A stretch of DNA of 64,000 nt. Source: Rheum nobile. Taxonomy: Eukaryota > Streptophyta > Magnoliopsida > Caryophyllales > Polygonaceae. Positions 23,560-33,951 of the stretch are shown here, in pieces (within the stretch, counting starts at the first letter, position 1; each line of letters opens with the position of its first letter). The stretch is from contig WOAB01000606.1 in assembly GCA_027886185.1 (NCBI GenBank), positions 310,001 through 374,000 of the forward strand. Direction: 5' to 3'. The translations under genes were made by a program, and so were the position numbers. The notes under the pieces were generated by a model. The model was not told where the DNA came from, ran no database searches, and saw only the letters and a program-made list of their open reading frames with translations.

Positions 23560-24330
23560 AAGTTTTGTAAACATTCTCATTTTGAAGTAAACAAGGATTG
23601 ATGTGCCGAAAATCCAAAATCCTACCCTAGAAACATTAAGTTTAAAAAAAAATGAAATCATAAAAAACTATTGAAGTAATAAAACTCATGTTCCCTAAAC
23701 CCTTGAAACCCTAGATCCTATAAATTTTAAATGTTAAATCCTAAGAAATACTTTTTCTTATATTCTTCTAAACAATAAAGAAAACTAAATTCACAAAACC
23801 CTATGCCCTTAAAATTTTAAAAATCCTACAAAATTATTTTTCATATACTCTTCTAAAAAGTAGTTTCCTCTTTTCATATAAATCCTAAAGCCTTACAAAC
23901 CCCACACACCATAACTCTTTAAACCCAAACTATAAAAACAAAGCTCATATAAACCCCAAAACTCTACACACTTTAAACCTTGAAACATTTAACTATAGAA
24001 ACCCCACACACCATAATCCTAAAAACCCTACAATCCTATGGACCCCACCAACCATAAGCATTAAACCTATAATCCTATAAGCCATAAACCATTAAACTAG
24101 AAATTCCACAAAATTGTATGGCTAAATTTAGGCGTTTTTAAGTTATTTAATATTAAGTTAAAGTTTTAAGTTTGATTTTTTGTAAGCTAAACTTCTTATT
24201 TTCAAAGTACACATACTATTACGCAATGAGTAGCTAGTATTATGCATACTACTACACAATGAGTAGTAGTATGAAGGGTATAAATACCAAAAAGTTGCGG
24301 GTATAAATATCATCGCCCATAAAAAAAGTG
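23560..24330. repeat. Fold-back right arm
   Basis: This inverted counterpart of the left arm carries the complementary AAACCCTA/CCTAAACC-like motifs. It is shorter than the left arm because of internal length differences. Confidence 0.65.
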
Positions 24331-24523
24331 AGACATGTTGTACGTTACAAACTAAATTGACTAAGCCGTCCATTACATGCATTGCTACTCGAAGGGGTAT
24401 TCAATTCAGATTATTATTTATTTTTTGGACCGAGAAAATTGTTTTTTTTTTTATACAGGCAAACAGAATGTATCCTTACATCGTAGAAGGAATATCTAAA
24501 TCATCACAACATATGATTTTTAC

Positions 24524-24917
24524 TAGGACTGTTCAAATCTGGACCGGACCGGAAATGACCGGACCGGACCGATGAAAATACGGTCCGGTCTCCGGTCCAG
24601 ATAATTTCCTTATTCCGGTTCCGGTCCAGACCGGTGGATCGGATTTTTTTTTTTTAAATTTATATGTTTTTTGGGAGATTTATATGTATTTTTTTTAATT
24701 TAATAAGTTAGGAGTATATATGTTTTTTAGATATTTTTTTATAGATTTTAAATAAGAATTTAAACTTTTATTTTTTTAAAATAAATTCCGGTCTAACCGG
24801 TCCTGGACCGGACCGGAACCGGACCGGACCGGAACCGGACCGGACCTATTCCGGTCCGGTCTCCGGTCCAGATTTTTGAAAAAATCCGGTCCGGTCCGGA
24901 CCGGATGAACACCCCTA
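24524..24917. mobile_element. hAT-4: non-autonomous hAT-type element, 394 bp, CCGGTCC-rich
   Basis: Perfect 8-bp duplications ATTTTTAC lie at 24516-24523 and 24918-24925. The ends TAGGACTGTTCAAATC and TAGGGGTGTTCATCCG (reverse complement of the right) match the usual plant hAT terminus TAGGGGTGT. Both flanks are packed with GGACCGGACCGG repeats around a T-rich centre. There is no coding capacity. It lies in the LINE-3 3' UTR. Confidence 0.92.
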
Positions 24918-24925
24918 ATTTTTAC

Positions 24926-25860
24926 AAAAGTTTTACAAACTGAGTAAACGGTAGAGCCTAAATGTAAAATCTGAACTCGGGATCGAATAAGCTGCAAACG
25001 GCCAAGATTCAGCGACATGTAATCCATAATAGTATTACGTAGAAGAACAGGGGAAATGTGTGAAGTAGCCAGAAAATCAGCAGCTTTGTTGGTCTCTCTG
25101 TAACAATGATGAACTCGAAAGTCATCCAAACCACGTAAAAAGGATCTTATTTCCAGAATTATAGGAGAAATTTCCCACAGAATTTTCCAAATTCCACAGA
25201 TGAATTTAATAACAGAAAGGTTGTCTCCTTCAAGGACTACCTGCCGAAATTTGAGCGAAATAGCCCTACAAAGACAATCAAGGGCGGCCAAAGCCTCAAC
25301 TTTAAAGAGGGGAGGAGCAGAGAATCTGCTTGCGGTATAAGAAAATCACCTCACCGGAGTTGTTACGAAACACGAATCCAATGTGAGTAGAACCATTATG
25401 TTTGACAGAAGCATCAAAATTTACCTTTATCCAGTTAATAGGAGGTTTCTGTCATCGAGTAAATCTCCTAGAATGCTTTTTTTTTGTGTAGAAGAATGCT
25501 GATGAGAAAGAGACAAGGTCCATTCTTTGTAAGAAATATAAATATTGTTAATAGTATTCTGAATTTTAATAGGAGCTTTCCTAAATATTTTAGAGTTAAG
25601 ATGTTTTCAAATGTTCCACCAGAGAAATAGGATGGGAACAATATCTTTATTTTGGGAGTGAAAAAATTCCATATTAGACCAGGAATCGTTTTGGAAATGA
25701 AAACTGTATGTATGACCAATGAAGTTTTGACGTAATTGTAAGGAGTATAAAGTGAAAGAACAAACACAAAATAAATGATTAGAATCTTTTGTAGAATGAT
25801 CGCGAAGGACACATAACCTAGAGAAGTGTCTATGGACTATGGAAACACTTTGTCGTAGGA
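24926..25860 (-). pseudogene. LINE-3 ORF2 end: zinc-binding region and RNase H, broken
   Basis: In minus sense the zf-RVT part begins near 25850 (cysteine-containing VLCDHSTKDSNHLFC) and continues through SWSNMEFFHSQNKDIVPILF. The RNase H part has INWIKVNFDASVKHNG and IGFVFRNNSGEVI (about 25430-25340). After a frameshift near 25300 it has VEALAALDCLCRAI, VVLEGDNLSVIKFICGIWK and HCYRETNKAADFLA (25291 to about 25070). The order and motifs match LINE-1 at 17370-17800. Stops and frameshifts exclude function. Confidence 0.8.
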
Positions 25861-26004
25861 CCGATAAACATGTTGTAATATTTGCAAAGGGCTAGACATT
25901 TAATTTAATTCAATTAATTTGTTTTATAAAATTTTTCCAACTTAATTACCTACTTGCACAATATATTAAAGCATTCAAATGAACAAATCAAGTAATGATA
26001 GCGC

Positions 26005-26730
26005 TAGGGCTGAGCACGGTTCGAGTAAATCAAAATTTTTAACCGAACCGAACCGAAAAAATTGATCCAAACCGAAATCGAAATAATTCGGTTCGGTTTT
26101 CGGTTCATGTATTTTGGGTTTTCGGTTCGGTTTAATTTCGGTTCGGTTCGGTTAAACCAAAATAAAAAAATAAGTGGAAGATTCCGTATCTTTGGAGTCT
26201 TGTTCACTGCTCAGCCGGCCCTACCTTACCTGTTGAATCTTCGTCTTCTTCGAACTTCGAAGTTCCAAACTCGCCCTTCTCCTCCAAGCTCCCACTCCTC
26301 CCAGACTCCCAGACTCCCCGTCGGCATTCGGCAAGTCCCAGTCCTGCCGCTCCTGCGTCGGTGGCTCGGTGCGACGGTGCGTCCCCCTGCGTCGATCCCG
26401 GTCCCCTGCTTCCAGTCCCAGTCGGCCAATCCCCTACTTGACGATGCCGCCCGCGAGGCCTCAAAGCTCCCTCAGTTGCTGCTGCTTTTGGGATTTTAGA
26501 TTTATTATATATTAAATTATATATCATATATGCAGGATTGCAGATAAGAAGAAGAAAACTGAGAAATTGTGAAGAATTAGGCAATTCATTTTTTTCCGGT
26601 TTTTAGCCGAATCGAACCGGGTTCGGTTCGAACCGAACCGAACCGATCCAATATAATTCGGTTCGGTTTAGTTTTTTGGGGTTTTCGGTTTTTTCGATTC
26701 GGTTCGATTTCGGACCGATGCTCACCCCTA
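26005..26730. mobile_element. hAT-5: hAT-type element, 726 bp, with a GC-rich interior
   Basis: Perfect 8-bp duplications GATAGCGC lie at 25997-26004 and 26731-26738. The ends TAGGGCTGAGCACGGTTCG and TAGGGGTGAGCATCGGTCC (reverse complement of the right) are inverted. Subterminal repeats are built from CCGAACCGAA/TTCGGTTCGG. Unlike the other four it carries an interior of about 300 bp (26200-26500) that is GC- and CT-rich and open on both strands. This could be the 5' part of an autonomous hAT or captured genic DNA. No transposase motif is present. Confidence 0.9.
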
Positions 26731-26738
26731 GATAGCGC

Positions 26739-27101
26739 GCTAGCCGATCTAAAACGACACATGCAATATATGCAGGCCAGAGCTACATATTCTTTCACTT
26801 GTTTCCGATCGATTCAAATTAATTCGGTGTTACATTGTTCAAGAATCAATGAAGATGATATGACAGATTCATATGGAAAGAAATCAAGACATGCAAGCAA
26901 ATGAGTCGTTGTATTATCTTGTTGCGGTACGTTGCTTATTATCATCGAACTAAATAGATATTACTTGTTAGTGGCTACTATATAGCTGTTCTACTTATTA
27001 CTCAGTCCTACCAATACCAAATTCACATCTCTTGTTTTTCAAGACTAAAAAGAAAAAAATTCCGAAATTCAGGAAAAGTAGAGAGAGGAAGAGAAGCGAA
27101 A
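26739..27101. other. 3' flank of the ARGOS-like gene
   Basis: This sequence lies downstream of the minus-strand gene and contains no other recognised gene. It presumably includes the 3' UTR. No clear polyadenylation signal could be singled out by eye. Confidence 0.4.
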
Positions 27102-27356
27102 TCAAACGCAGGGGACGGAGGCGGCGGCGGAAAGGCGGGAGGGACATGAGAAGGCGAGGAAGAAGAGGAGCGCAAGCAGCATCAACGGCACGAACAGCAG
27201 GAAGATCGGCGGCGGCGGCAGCGGCGGAAGCACCACCGGGAGAACAAGCATCACCACCGTGACCGCCACCATCAGCATTATCGATCCGCCGCCGAAGAAG
27301 GCGACCGCCTCCTCATGTCTGGTGTTTCCTGTGGCCGCGGCTCCCATCTCGATCAT
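27102..27356 (-). CDS. ARGOS-like / organ size related (OSR) small membrane protein
   Basis: An 84-residue protein starts at ATG 27356 (MIEMGAAATG); the in-frame GTG further upstream is not a plausible plant start, and a second ATG is at codon 4. Residues 25-43 and 51-70 are hydrophobic segments joined by a proline hinge at 44-50 (PPLPPPP). The combination VLPVVLPPLPPPP followed by LLFVPLMLLALLF is the OSR signature of the plant ARGOS, ARGOS-LIKE and OSR1 proteins. These are small intronless proteins of endomembranes that promote organ growth and dampen ethylene responses. Family length is usually 80-140 residues, so this is a short member with a short N-terminus. It is the only host gene recognised here and uses GC-rich codons unlike the AT-rich surroundings. 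LINE-4 lies about 220 bp upstream. Confidence 0.85.
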   Translation of the reverse strand: MIEMGAAATGNTRHEEAVAFFGGGSIMLMVAVTVVMLVLPVVLPPLPPPPIFLLFVPLMLLALLFFLAFSCPSRLSAAASVPCV

Positions 27357-27572
27357 CGATATCACGTAGCAATTGGGTCCTCACGCAGCGCGCGCGTACA
27401 CAGATCGAAGCTTCCAGAGAGATCGAGAGAGATGTGAAATTGCGAAATTGGGGAGTTTGATTTGGTTAATTTTAGATGCAAATTAAATGGCGAGAGAGAG
27501 AGGGCGTGATGAAAAGTGTGAAGAGAGACGACATGCATTGGTGTTCTTTCCGTTACTTGTCAGCCTTCAGCA
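27357..27572 (-). promoter_or_regulatory. ARGOS-like 5' leader and proximal promoter
   Basis: In minus sense the region holds a CT-rich tract (CCCTCTCTCTCTCGCC, 27484-27499), the AT-rich CATTTAATTTGCATCTAAAA downstream of it, and a second CT-rich stretch CATCTCTCTCGATCTCTC before the start codon. Pyrimidine tracts are common in plant core promoters and leaders. No unambiguous TATA box was found. The LINE-4 3' end at 27573 limits the ancestral promoter to about 200 bp unless the LINE supplies sequence. Confidence 0.4.
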
Positions 27573-27824
27573 ACACTCTTTAAAACTTAATTGAAAAACA
27601 AAAACCAAACTATAAAGTCAAACGGGAAAAAGCACGTCCCCGGGAGTCATCGGAAACCAGAGCAACAACACAACGAGGCATAGAACACAAAATATGAAAC
27701 ACTCTTCAAAACTTAATTGAAAAACAAAAACCAAACTACAAAGTCAAACGGGAAAAAGCACGTCCCCGGGAGTCATCGGAAACCAGAGCAACAACACAAC
27801 AAGGCATAGAACACAAAATATGAA
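27573..27824. repeat. 126-bp tandem duplication at the LINE-4 3' end
   Basis: The copies at 27573-27698 and 27699-27824 are nearly identical (for example ACTATAAAG against ACTACAAAG). The unit contains the last codons of LINE-4 ORF2, the stop and the start of the 3' UTR. Confidence 0.9.
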
Positions 27825-30800
27825 GTCCTAAGGGAAAAGAAAAAGCAAAAGAAGCAAGTTGATCGGCGACAAAGTTTGCCTCCTGGAAAGTGTGGCGGAA
27901 GTGGAGAACCCAATCCCTACGAATGAAGCCTTGGCAAAGGGAGACCAGGCTAGACAAAGGGTGACACCGATCCATATCACGACGATTGATCAACGAGATA
28001 GCAAGAAGAGAATCAGACTCAAGAATAACACGCCGAAACCCACGAACCCAAGCAAGCCTAAGCCCCTGCAGAATGCCCCACAACTCCGCAGCCGAAACAG
28101 AGCAACAACCAATATGATGAACAAAACCACACACCCATCGACCATCAGAATCACGAATAACACCACCAGCCGAGGCAACACAAGAGGAATTAACGGAGCC
28201 ATCCGTATTAATCTTAACCCAGTCACCCAGCGGACGAATCCAGCGGACCAAAATCTCGCTTCTAGAGGAGGGGCCATGGCGACCGTGATCAGAAGTAGCA
28301 AGCGCCAGAGCATATTCCAGGGTGAAATTAGTCACAAGCGACGCCTTACAACCAAGAAAAGTCGTACCTGAAAAGATCCTCTCATTGCGCCATTTCCACA
28401 ACCACCAGAGGCCACAAGCAAAGACCGTAGACCAAGGGCCAACACCATCCAGAACAACCGATGCAGTAATATTAATGCGCACCCAACACGCATAGCTAGC
28501 AGAGAAAGAGAGACCCAACGAATCAGGAACATGACAGTCTTTCCAAAGAACAGAAGCTGCAGGGCAAAGCCTAAAGACGTGATCCAAAGATTCCACCGAG
28601 TCAGGGCAAATATGGCACACATCCTCACTAGCAAGATGTCTTCTCACACGCTCAGCATTCGTCATCACCTTCCCATGAATCACCAGCCAGAGGAAGGTGC
28701 GGACCCGTTTCGGCACCTGGAGTTTCCAGACAGCAGAGAAGACCTGCCCCTCCGCAGAATCTCCATCAACATGAATCAGATTATAGCCTGACGCAACCGA
28801 GTAGCAACCATTGGGGGAGAGACGCCAACTGAGTTCATCCCGAGCGTCAGGCTCGGAAGAAATGGCCACCGCAGCGAGCCTCAAAAGAACCAAAGCCGGA
28901 AGCAAATCCGAGACAAGCTCTCACCGCTAACCCGAGTCAACATTCCAGTAAGAATAGACAACAAGCTCGAGTTGCGCAGCATTCACCTGCTGGATGGCGA
29001 CATCCATCAGAGGAGTATCCATAAGCCAAACGTCCTTCCAAAAGCATATGGACTTACCATCCCAAGCAGTCAACGACACCCAGGGAAGATCACCCTCTTC
29101 ACACCCAGTTTTATGCTGTGCCAAATGTGAGAACCAGAGGCAGCACCAATACCATTACGGACATACTTAGACTTAATCACATCAATCCAGGGTTTATTGT
29201 CCTCCATAATAAAACGCCAACCGAGTTTACCCACAAGGGCGGTGTTCAGGTCAGCCATCGATCTCAGCCCAAGCCCCCCACTCCTCTTAGCCCTACACAC
29301 CTCAGACCACGAAACAAGATGTAAACGACGATGACCATCCGAACTCCCCCAAAGGAACCCCTTGATAAGGGAGTCAATTCAGTTCGTCATAGAGGCGGGG
29401 AGAATAACAATAGCCATGGAATAAACCGAGAGCGAAGATAAGACTGAATTGGCGAGCGTAATCCTACCCGTAAAGCTTAGCAATCTGCATTTCCAACCAT
29501 CCAATTTAGAGTTGAACTTATCCAAGAGGGGACCAAACGAATCCTTAGTTACCCGAGAGTGCATAATTGGCATTCCAAGGTAGGATCCGAGATTGTGGGT
29601 GACAGTAAATCCGCAGCACTCATGAAGACTTCGGACCAGCCCCGGCCCCACATTAGGAAAAACAAAGAATACGAGACTTCAACGTGCTCACCTTTAATCC
29701 AGAAGACTGACAAAAGGTGTTAAGAATACCCAAAATAATGTTCAATTGACTCACCGAAGCTTCCGCAAATAACATAATGTCATCCGCAAAGAGGATATGA
29801 GAGAATTTAGCACCACCCCGAGCAACAGAGACCGGCTTCTAGTCCCTATTAACAACCGCCCTGTCGATCATCTGGCTCAGACGCTCGATACAAAGAACAA
29901 ACAAATAAGGAGAGATGGGGTCCCCCTGGCGAATACCCCTCGACGGAATGAAAGGCTCATAAACTTCCCCATTCTAAATCAATCTCATCGAAGAGGAGGA
30001 GATACACTCACAGATCCAATTAATCCACATGACAGAAAAACCAACATCAACCAAGGAGTCTTCAACAAAATCCCAACGTAATTTGTCATAGGTCTTCTCA
30101 AGGTCAAGTTTGAGAAGCATCCAACCTTTGGCGTCTTTCTTCTTCTGCATGGAGCAAACAATTTCCTGAGGCACATCAATGTTGTCGGTAATAAACCGAC
30201 CCGGCACAAAGCTGCCCTACAGCGGACTGATCAACCGGGGGATGACATGTTGAATACGGGCAACCATGCATTTTGTGATGATTTTGTACACTATATTACA
30301 TAGGGCGATAGGTCTAAATTGGGAAATCATCTCCGGTTTACTGACCTTGGCAATAAGAGTGAGCAGGGTATCATTCAACCCCTCAGGCAGCCTACCAGTA
30401 GCGAAAAATTTCAGAACCGAGTCAATAACAAGGAGCCAAAGATGTGCCAACATTTCTGGAAAAAGATGGGTTGAAACCCATCACTTCCGAGAGACTTGAG
30501 AGCACCCATCTTACTTAGAGCAGAATAAATCTCTTGAGGGCTAAAGGGAACCGATAAAGCCTCCAGATCGGCATGATCAATGCCCGGGAACAAACCCCGC
30601 GGCGTAGAGATAGGGACCCGATCATCGATAGGGAGATGATAGAGGTCAGCAAAGAATCCCACAGCCAAGTTCTCCAGGGCAAATTTGTCATCAACCCACG
30701 TATCTTCATTAATACGTAAAGCTTCCACCTTATTCCGATTGTGACGAACAACCGCTGAAGTGTGAAAAAAGGAGGTATTCCGATCACCCGAAGCCAACCA

Positions 30801-31841
30801 AAGTTCACGGGATTTTTGTTTCCAAAGTAACTCCTCCTGCTTCATGGTCTGAATTAACTCATGTTGAACTGAGTTCACACGTTGCAGAAGCCAATCAAAG
30901 ACACCCTGGCTCAACACCTGCTGCAGGATCCCCAATTGGGTGGAAAACTTCTGCTTGCGAAGATAAATGTTCCCGAAAACATTACGGTTCCATTCCCGCA
31001 AACGATCTCTAAGCAAGTTAAGAGACCTCGAGGTGTCACCCTCTTTGGACCAAGAATCTTCAATAAATTGGAGAAAATGGGGATGGGTCAGCTATGCAGC
31101 TTCAAAGCGGAACGGACGACGCAGCCTATTGCCCTGAATAACGCTGGAGAAATTCAGGAGGAGCGGAGTATGGTCGGAGGAGTACCGGGGGAGGTGACGG
31201 ACATGAGCATCCACCAACTTGAGGCGATCAGCAAGGTTAATCAGAACTTTGTCCAACCATTTAGAAATATAGGTATTGGATCTCAACCCACGAAACCAGG
31301 TAAAAGGCTGGCCAGTGAACTGCATGTCAATCAACCCCAACCGATTAATAACATTTAAAAAAGCAGAGGTATCCGGGGAGAGGTGACCCGAGCCACCCTG
31401 ACGCTCCCACTCATACAGAATACAGTTAAAATCACCCCCAATAATCAGCGGTTTAGTGATCCTCTGGAGTTCATCATCCAAGTCAAGCCAAAATTGGCAA
31501 CGACGACCCGGAGTCGGAGGGGAATAAACAAAGATCATATACGTGTTGCAGGTACCATTAGAGACGATAGAATGAATAAAATTCGGGTGCTGCATGACCA
31601 CCCTCAAACGCGTCTGACTGTCATTCCAAAAGAGCCAAATTCCCTCGGAGAAACCGAAGGCCTCAATACAGAGAGAGTCCGTGAAGTTATAACGATTACG
31701 AACCCGCTGAGCTTGAACACCCGAAATACGAGGTTCGAACAAGGCCAAAATATTAATTGAATGCTTATGAAGCATGTACCGAAGCGAGCCTCGGAAGCCA
31801 TCGTTCCTCGCACCACGGCAATTCCAGAAGAGACAATCCAT
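27736..31841 (-). pseudogene. LINE-4 ORF2: endonuclease, RT, zinc-binding domain, RNase H, broken
   Basis: The start is ATG 31841 (MDCLFWNCRGARND). The endonuclease runs to about 31100 with the glutamate in LFEPRISG, IIGGDFNCIL and YSSDHTPLLL. After frameshifts the RT parts are LGSDGFQPIFFQK (about 30490), PIALCNIVYKIITK (about 30310), LDLEKTYDKLRWDF (about 30100) and NLGSYLGMPIMHSRV (about 29590). The zf-RVT domain is FSAVWKLQVPKRVRTFLW with HICPDSVESLDHVFRLC (28740-28560). RNase H follows with WVKINTDGSVNSSCVASAGG, AAELWGILQGLRLA, VILESDSLLAI and HTFQEANFVADQLA (28240-27850). The final 390-codon frame, 28905-27736, is open. The catalytic ADD of RT falls in a broken stretch near 29770 (LFAEASVS and LADDIML-like reading). 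Confidence 0.88.
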
Positions 31842-32156
31842 GGAAACCCAGGAGGAGAAGAGCAACCAACAACCCATCAACATTCCAGACCCGGCTTAGG
31901 AAAACCCAAACCTGTAGAGATCATGGCATCCGCCATCTGCAGATCCTTCGAGCCATCCTGCTGCACAACATAATCATCAGCAGGAGGTTACATCAACTCC
32001 AACACCGAAGCCACAAGCAGTGTAGCGGAAGGTCCAACAACAGCAACCGTAGCAACAAGATCAAGGTTAGAGCCATGGAAAGGACCAGATTGCGCAGCAA
32101 CCGACCCATCCACATGCAAGATAGATTGCGCAGATCATTTTCATTACAAGGGCGTT

Positions 32157-33126
32157 TCACAGAGCCCATACTCCCATTAGGACTCGGCCCGGCAACCTCG
32201 CTAAGCCCGCCTCCCTTCGAAGAATGAGGATTCTTTTTTTTAATCGAGACCCCTTAGGCCCATTTCCATGAGAAGGGCCCAATCGTGGCAGCCCACCCAC
32301 AGAGGGAACTTTATCAATGGGGTGCTTCAGGGCACGTGACCGGCCAGCCTTTCCACCTTGAAACTGTAATGTGCCATCCTTTCCAAAATTCTTCCCATCA
32401 TTAGATGCCCCATCATGCCTAGAAACTTTAATTCCCTTTTCCATACTGACACAATCAGCCTTGGGATTAGACAGATCATCATTAGAATCTTTAAGATGGG
32501 GACTAGGAATCACCACACCAGACCCATCATCCGAGGACACCTTCCTTAACTCCTGCGGCTGCTCCCTAGAACTCTCCTCGGGAACTCGATCCAACGCTTC
32601 AAATTTGTTGCCTGCATCCACTGCTTTGGGCAAGTCATTAATGGCCGACTGTTTCTGTTTCGAGGAGCGACGCTTGAACTTCACCTTAACTCCCGACCAT
32701 CCATCTTCCACCATTTCAGCCGTCACCCCCTGCTGGACATCCGAGGGAGCGGCACCACCAGGACTGTGGCTCACCGGAAGGTTGTCGGAACTCAGGGCTT
32801 TAGCCACGAGACATAGCAAAATTGTATGCCCATACCGACCATATTTCATGCATAGTCTGTTCAAGCCCTCATACTCTATAGAGAAACGATGGCCATTGAT
32901 AGTAATCGTACCCTTGAGGGGGCGGGTTAAATCAACCTGGACGCAAATTCTGGCATAACAGCACCTATTGGCGAACAACGTTTTCATATCCACTTTGATC
33001 GGAGTGCCAATACCAGCAGCCACCCTCATCAACACCAATTCGTCATATAGCACAATGGGAAGATCCGAGAGGTGAATCCACACAGGGGAGGTGGAGATGA
33101 TGTCAATGTTCGGGTTAAAACACGGA
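32157..33126 (-). pseudogene. LINE-4 ORF1, 3' part
   Basis: In minus sense this is the second part of a DUF4283-type ORF1: CFNPNIDIISTSPVWIHLSD, LPIVLYDELVLMRVAAGIG, RICVQVDLTRPLKGTI and the zinc-knuckle remnant CMKYGRYGHTILLC, which has lost a cysteine. A long charged C-terminus ends at the stop at 32157. The preceding part is at 42451-42886, and the two join across TRG-2 at the RQWSP-like site. ORF1 proteins bind LINE RNA. ORF1 stops about 315 bases before the ORF2 ATG. Confidence 0.85.
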
Positions 33127-33936
33127 TGATAGCTCCATGACCCCCTTGATGACGGAGAAGGACGAAAGGACGCGATGAAGGTGCGCTCGGATGGTTCGAT
33201 GACAAGAGCCCACACCAGAGCAATGGAACGAGCCACACAATCCTTAGTCTCGCGGGCGTACACAAGTGACGAGACTTCATCTAGTCCTAAATGTGTTCTT
33301 CTCGTGACCTATGAAGGCTTAGGCGAAGTTTCGTCCAATCCAACCTGACCAAAAGACGAAGACGCCGAGCTCGTGGAAGATGCTGAGGGGCGGCGACCGC
33401 CGTGGGGCTTACGGCGCCCAACGTTTGGGCGGCGACCGCTGCAGGGCTTCCGGCGCCGGCTGTTTTTGGCTCCGCAAGAAAGTTGCTTACGGAAAATGGC
33501 GGCGACCGCCGCCTTTCCCGAGTTCGGTCCGCGTCAGCGGTTTCAATCTTCGTCGTTTTAATGAACCATTTTATTGTTATTCTTTTATGTTATTTCTTTT
33601 AGCCTATTTAAGACTTCAAACCCTAGTTTGTATCTTTTACGTTGAATTTGAGTAGTAAAGTTGAGTACGCTCCTTCCCTTGAGTTCTAACGTCAACTCTT
33701 TGATCCCACGGATCGTCTATCCCGTAGCTCATCGCTTCGAGCAATTCATACATCGTCTCTTCGGTGTTTCAAGATCATTTCTTTGATCTCTCCGTCATCT
33801 CTTTGACGCGTTTGAAGGCTATCTCTTTAGCCCTAGGAAAGCCATCACTTTGGCTATGGAAGAGGAGAATTGAATTCAAGCTTGAGGAATTAAAGATCCT
33901 GCGTTGCAGACAATACTTCAGGGGTTGTTCGCATCA
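33127..33936 (+). repeat. TRG-2 LTR 1
   Basis: The LTR starts TGATAGCTCC and ends TTCGCATCA. TATTTAA lies at 33605-33611. It lacks the 20-bp duplication GGCGACCGCCGTTTAATTAC seen in LTRs 2 and 3. GGCGGCGACCGCCG motifs around 33395-33510 could form hairpins. Confidence 0.93.
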
Positions 33937-33938
33937 AC

Positions 33939-33951
33939 TGGCATCAGAGCC
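33939..33951 (+). promoter_or_regulatory. TRG-2 copy 1 primer binding site
   Basis: TGGCATCAGAGCC lies two bases after LTR 1 and differs by one base from the plant tRNA-iMet site. Confidence 0.85.

Larger units (their letters stand above)
21411..24330. mobile_element. Fold-back element with long inverted arms (about 2.9 kb)
   Basis: The two ends and much of the interior match each other in inverted orientation. Left ATACCCACAACTTTTTGAT near 21445 pairs with right ATACCCGCAACTTTTTGGT (reverse strand near 24300). Left TTGTGGGATTTCTAGTTTAA near 22000 pairs with TTGTGGAATTTCTAGTTTAA (reverse strand near 24110). Left TATTTGTAGGATTTTTAAAA near 22745 pairs with its counterpart near 23830. There is no transposase. 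Large terminal inverted repeats are usual for Mutator-like or fold-back elements, but no clear TSD was found, so the superfamily is open and the outer limits are approximate. Confidence 0.7.
24443..25885 (-). mobile_element. LINE-3: 5'-truncated LINE
   Basis: In minus sense the element runs from about 25885, within the zinc-binding region, through RNase H to a terminal poly(A) seen as the T run at 24444-24453, preceded by TGCCTGTATA. The 3' end therefore resembles that of LINE-1, and the two are probably the same family. hAT-4 lies in its 3' UTR. 5' truncation is typical of LINE insertion. Confidence 0.75.
27573..33126 (-). mobile_element. LINE-4: L1-type LINE, 3' piece (5' part at 42451-42938)
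   Basis: A long minus-strand LINE carries the end of ORF1, ORF2 with endonuclease, RT, zinc-binding and RNase H domains, and a 3' end at 27573 just upstream of the ARGOS-like gene. The 3' end carries a 126-bp tandem duplication instead of a clear poly(A). ORF1 is interrupted by TRG-2. TSDs were not identified. Most frames are broken. Confidence 0.88.

Noticed and set aside
22000..24120. An interstitial telomere array
   Set aside because: TTTAGGG-like motifs are scattered, degenerate and mirrored in two inverted arms, not a head-to-tail array.
26204..26584. A 126-codon minus-strand frame that might be a gene
   Set aside because: It is contained within hAT-5 and overlaps a plus-strand frame of similar length. 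Openness follows from GC-rich composition and no domain is visible.
27859..28371. A 170-codon plus-strand frame
   Set aside because: It lies antisense to the RNase H part of LINE-4 ORF2, which has clear domain motifs on the minus strand.
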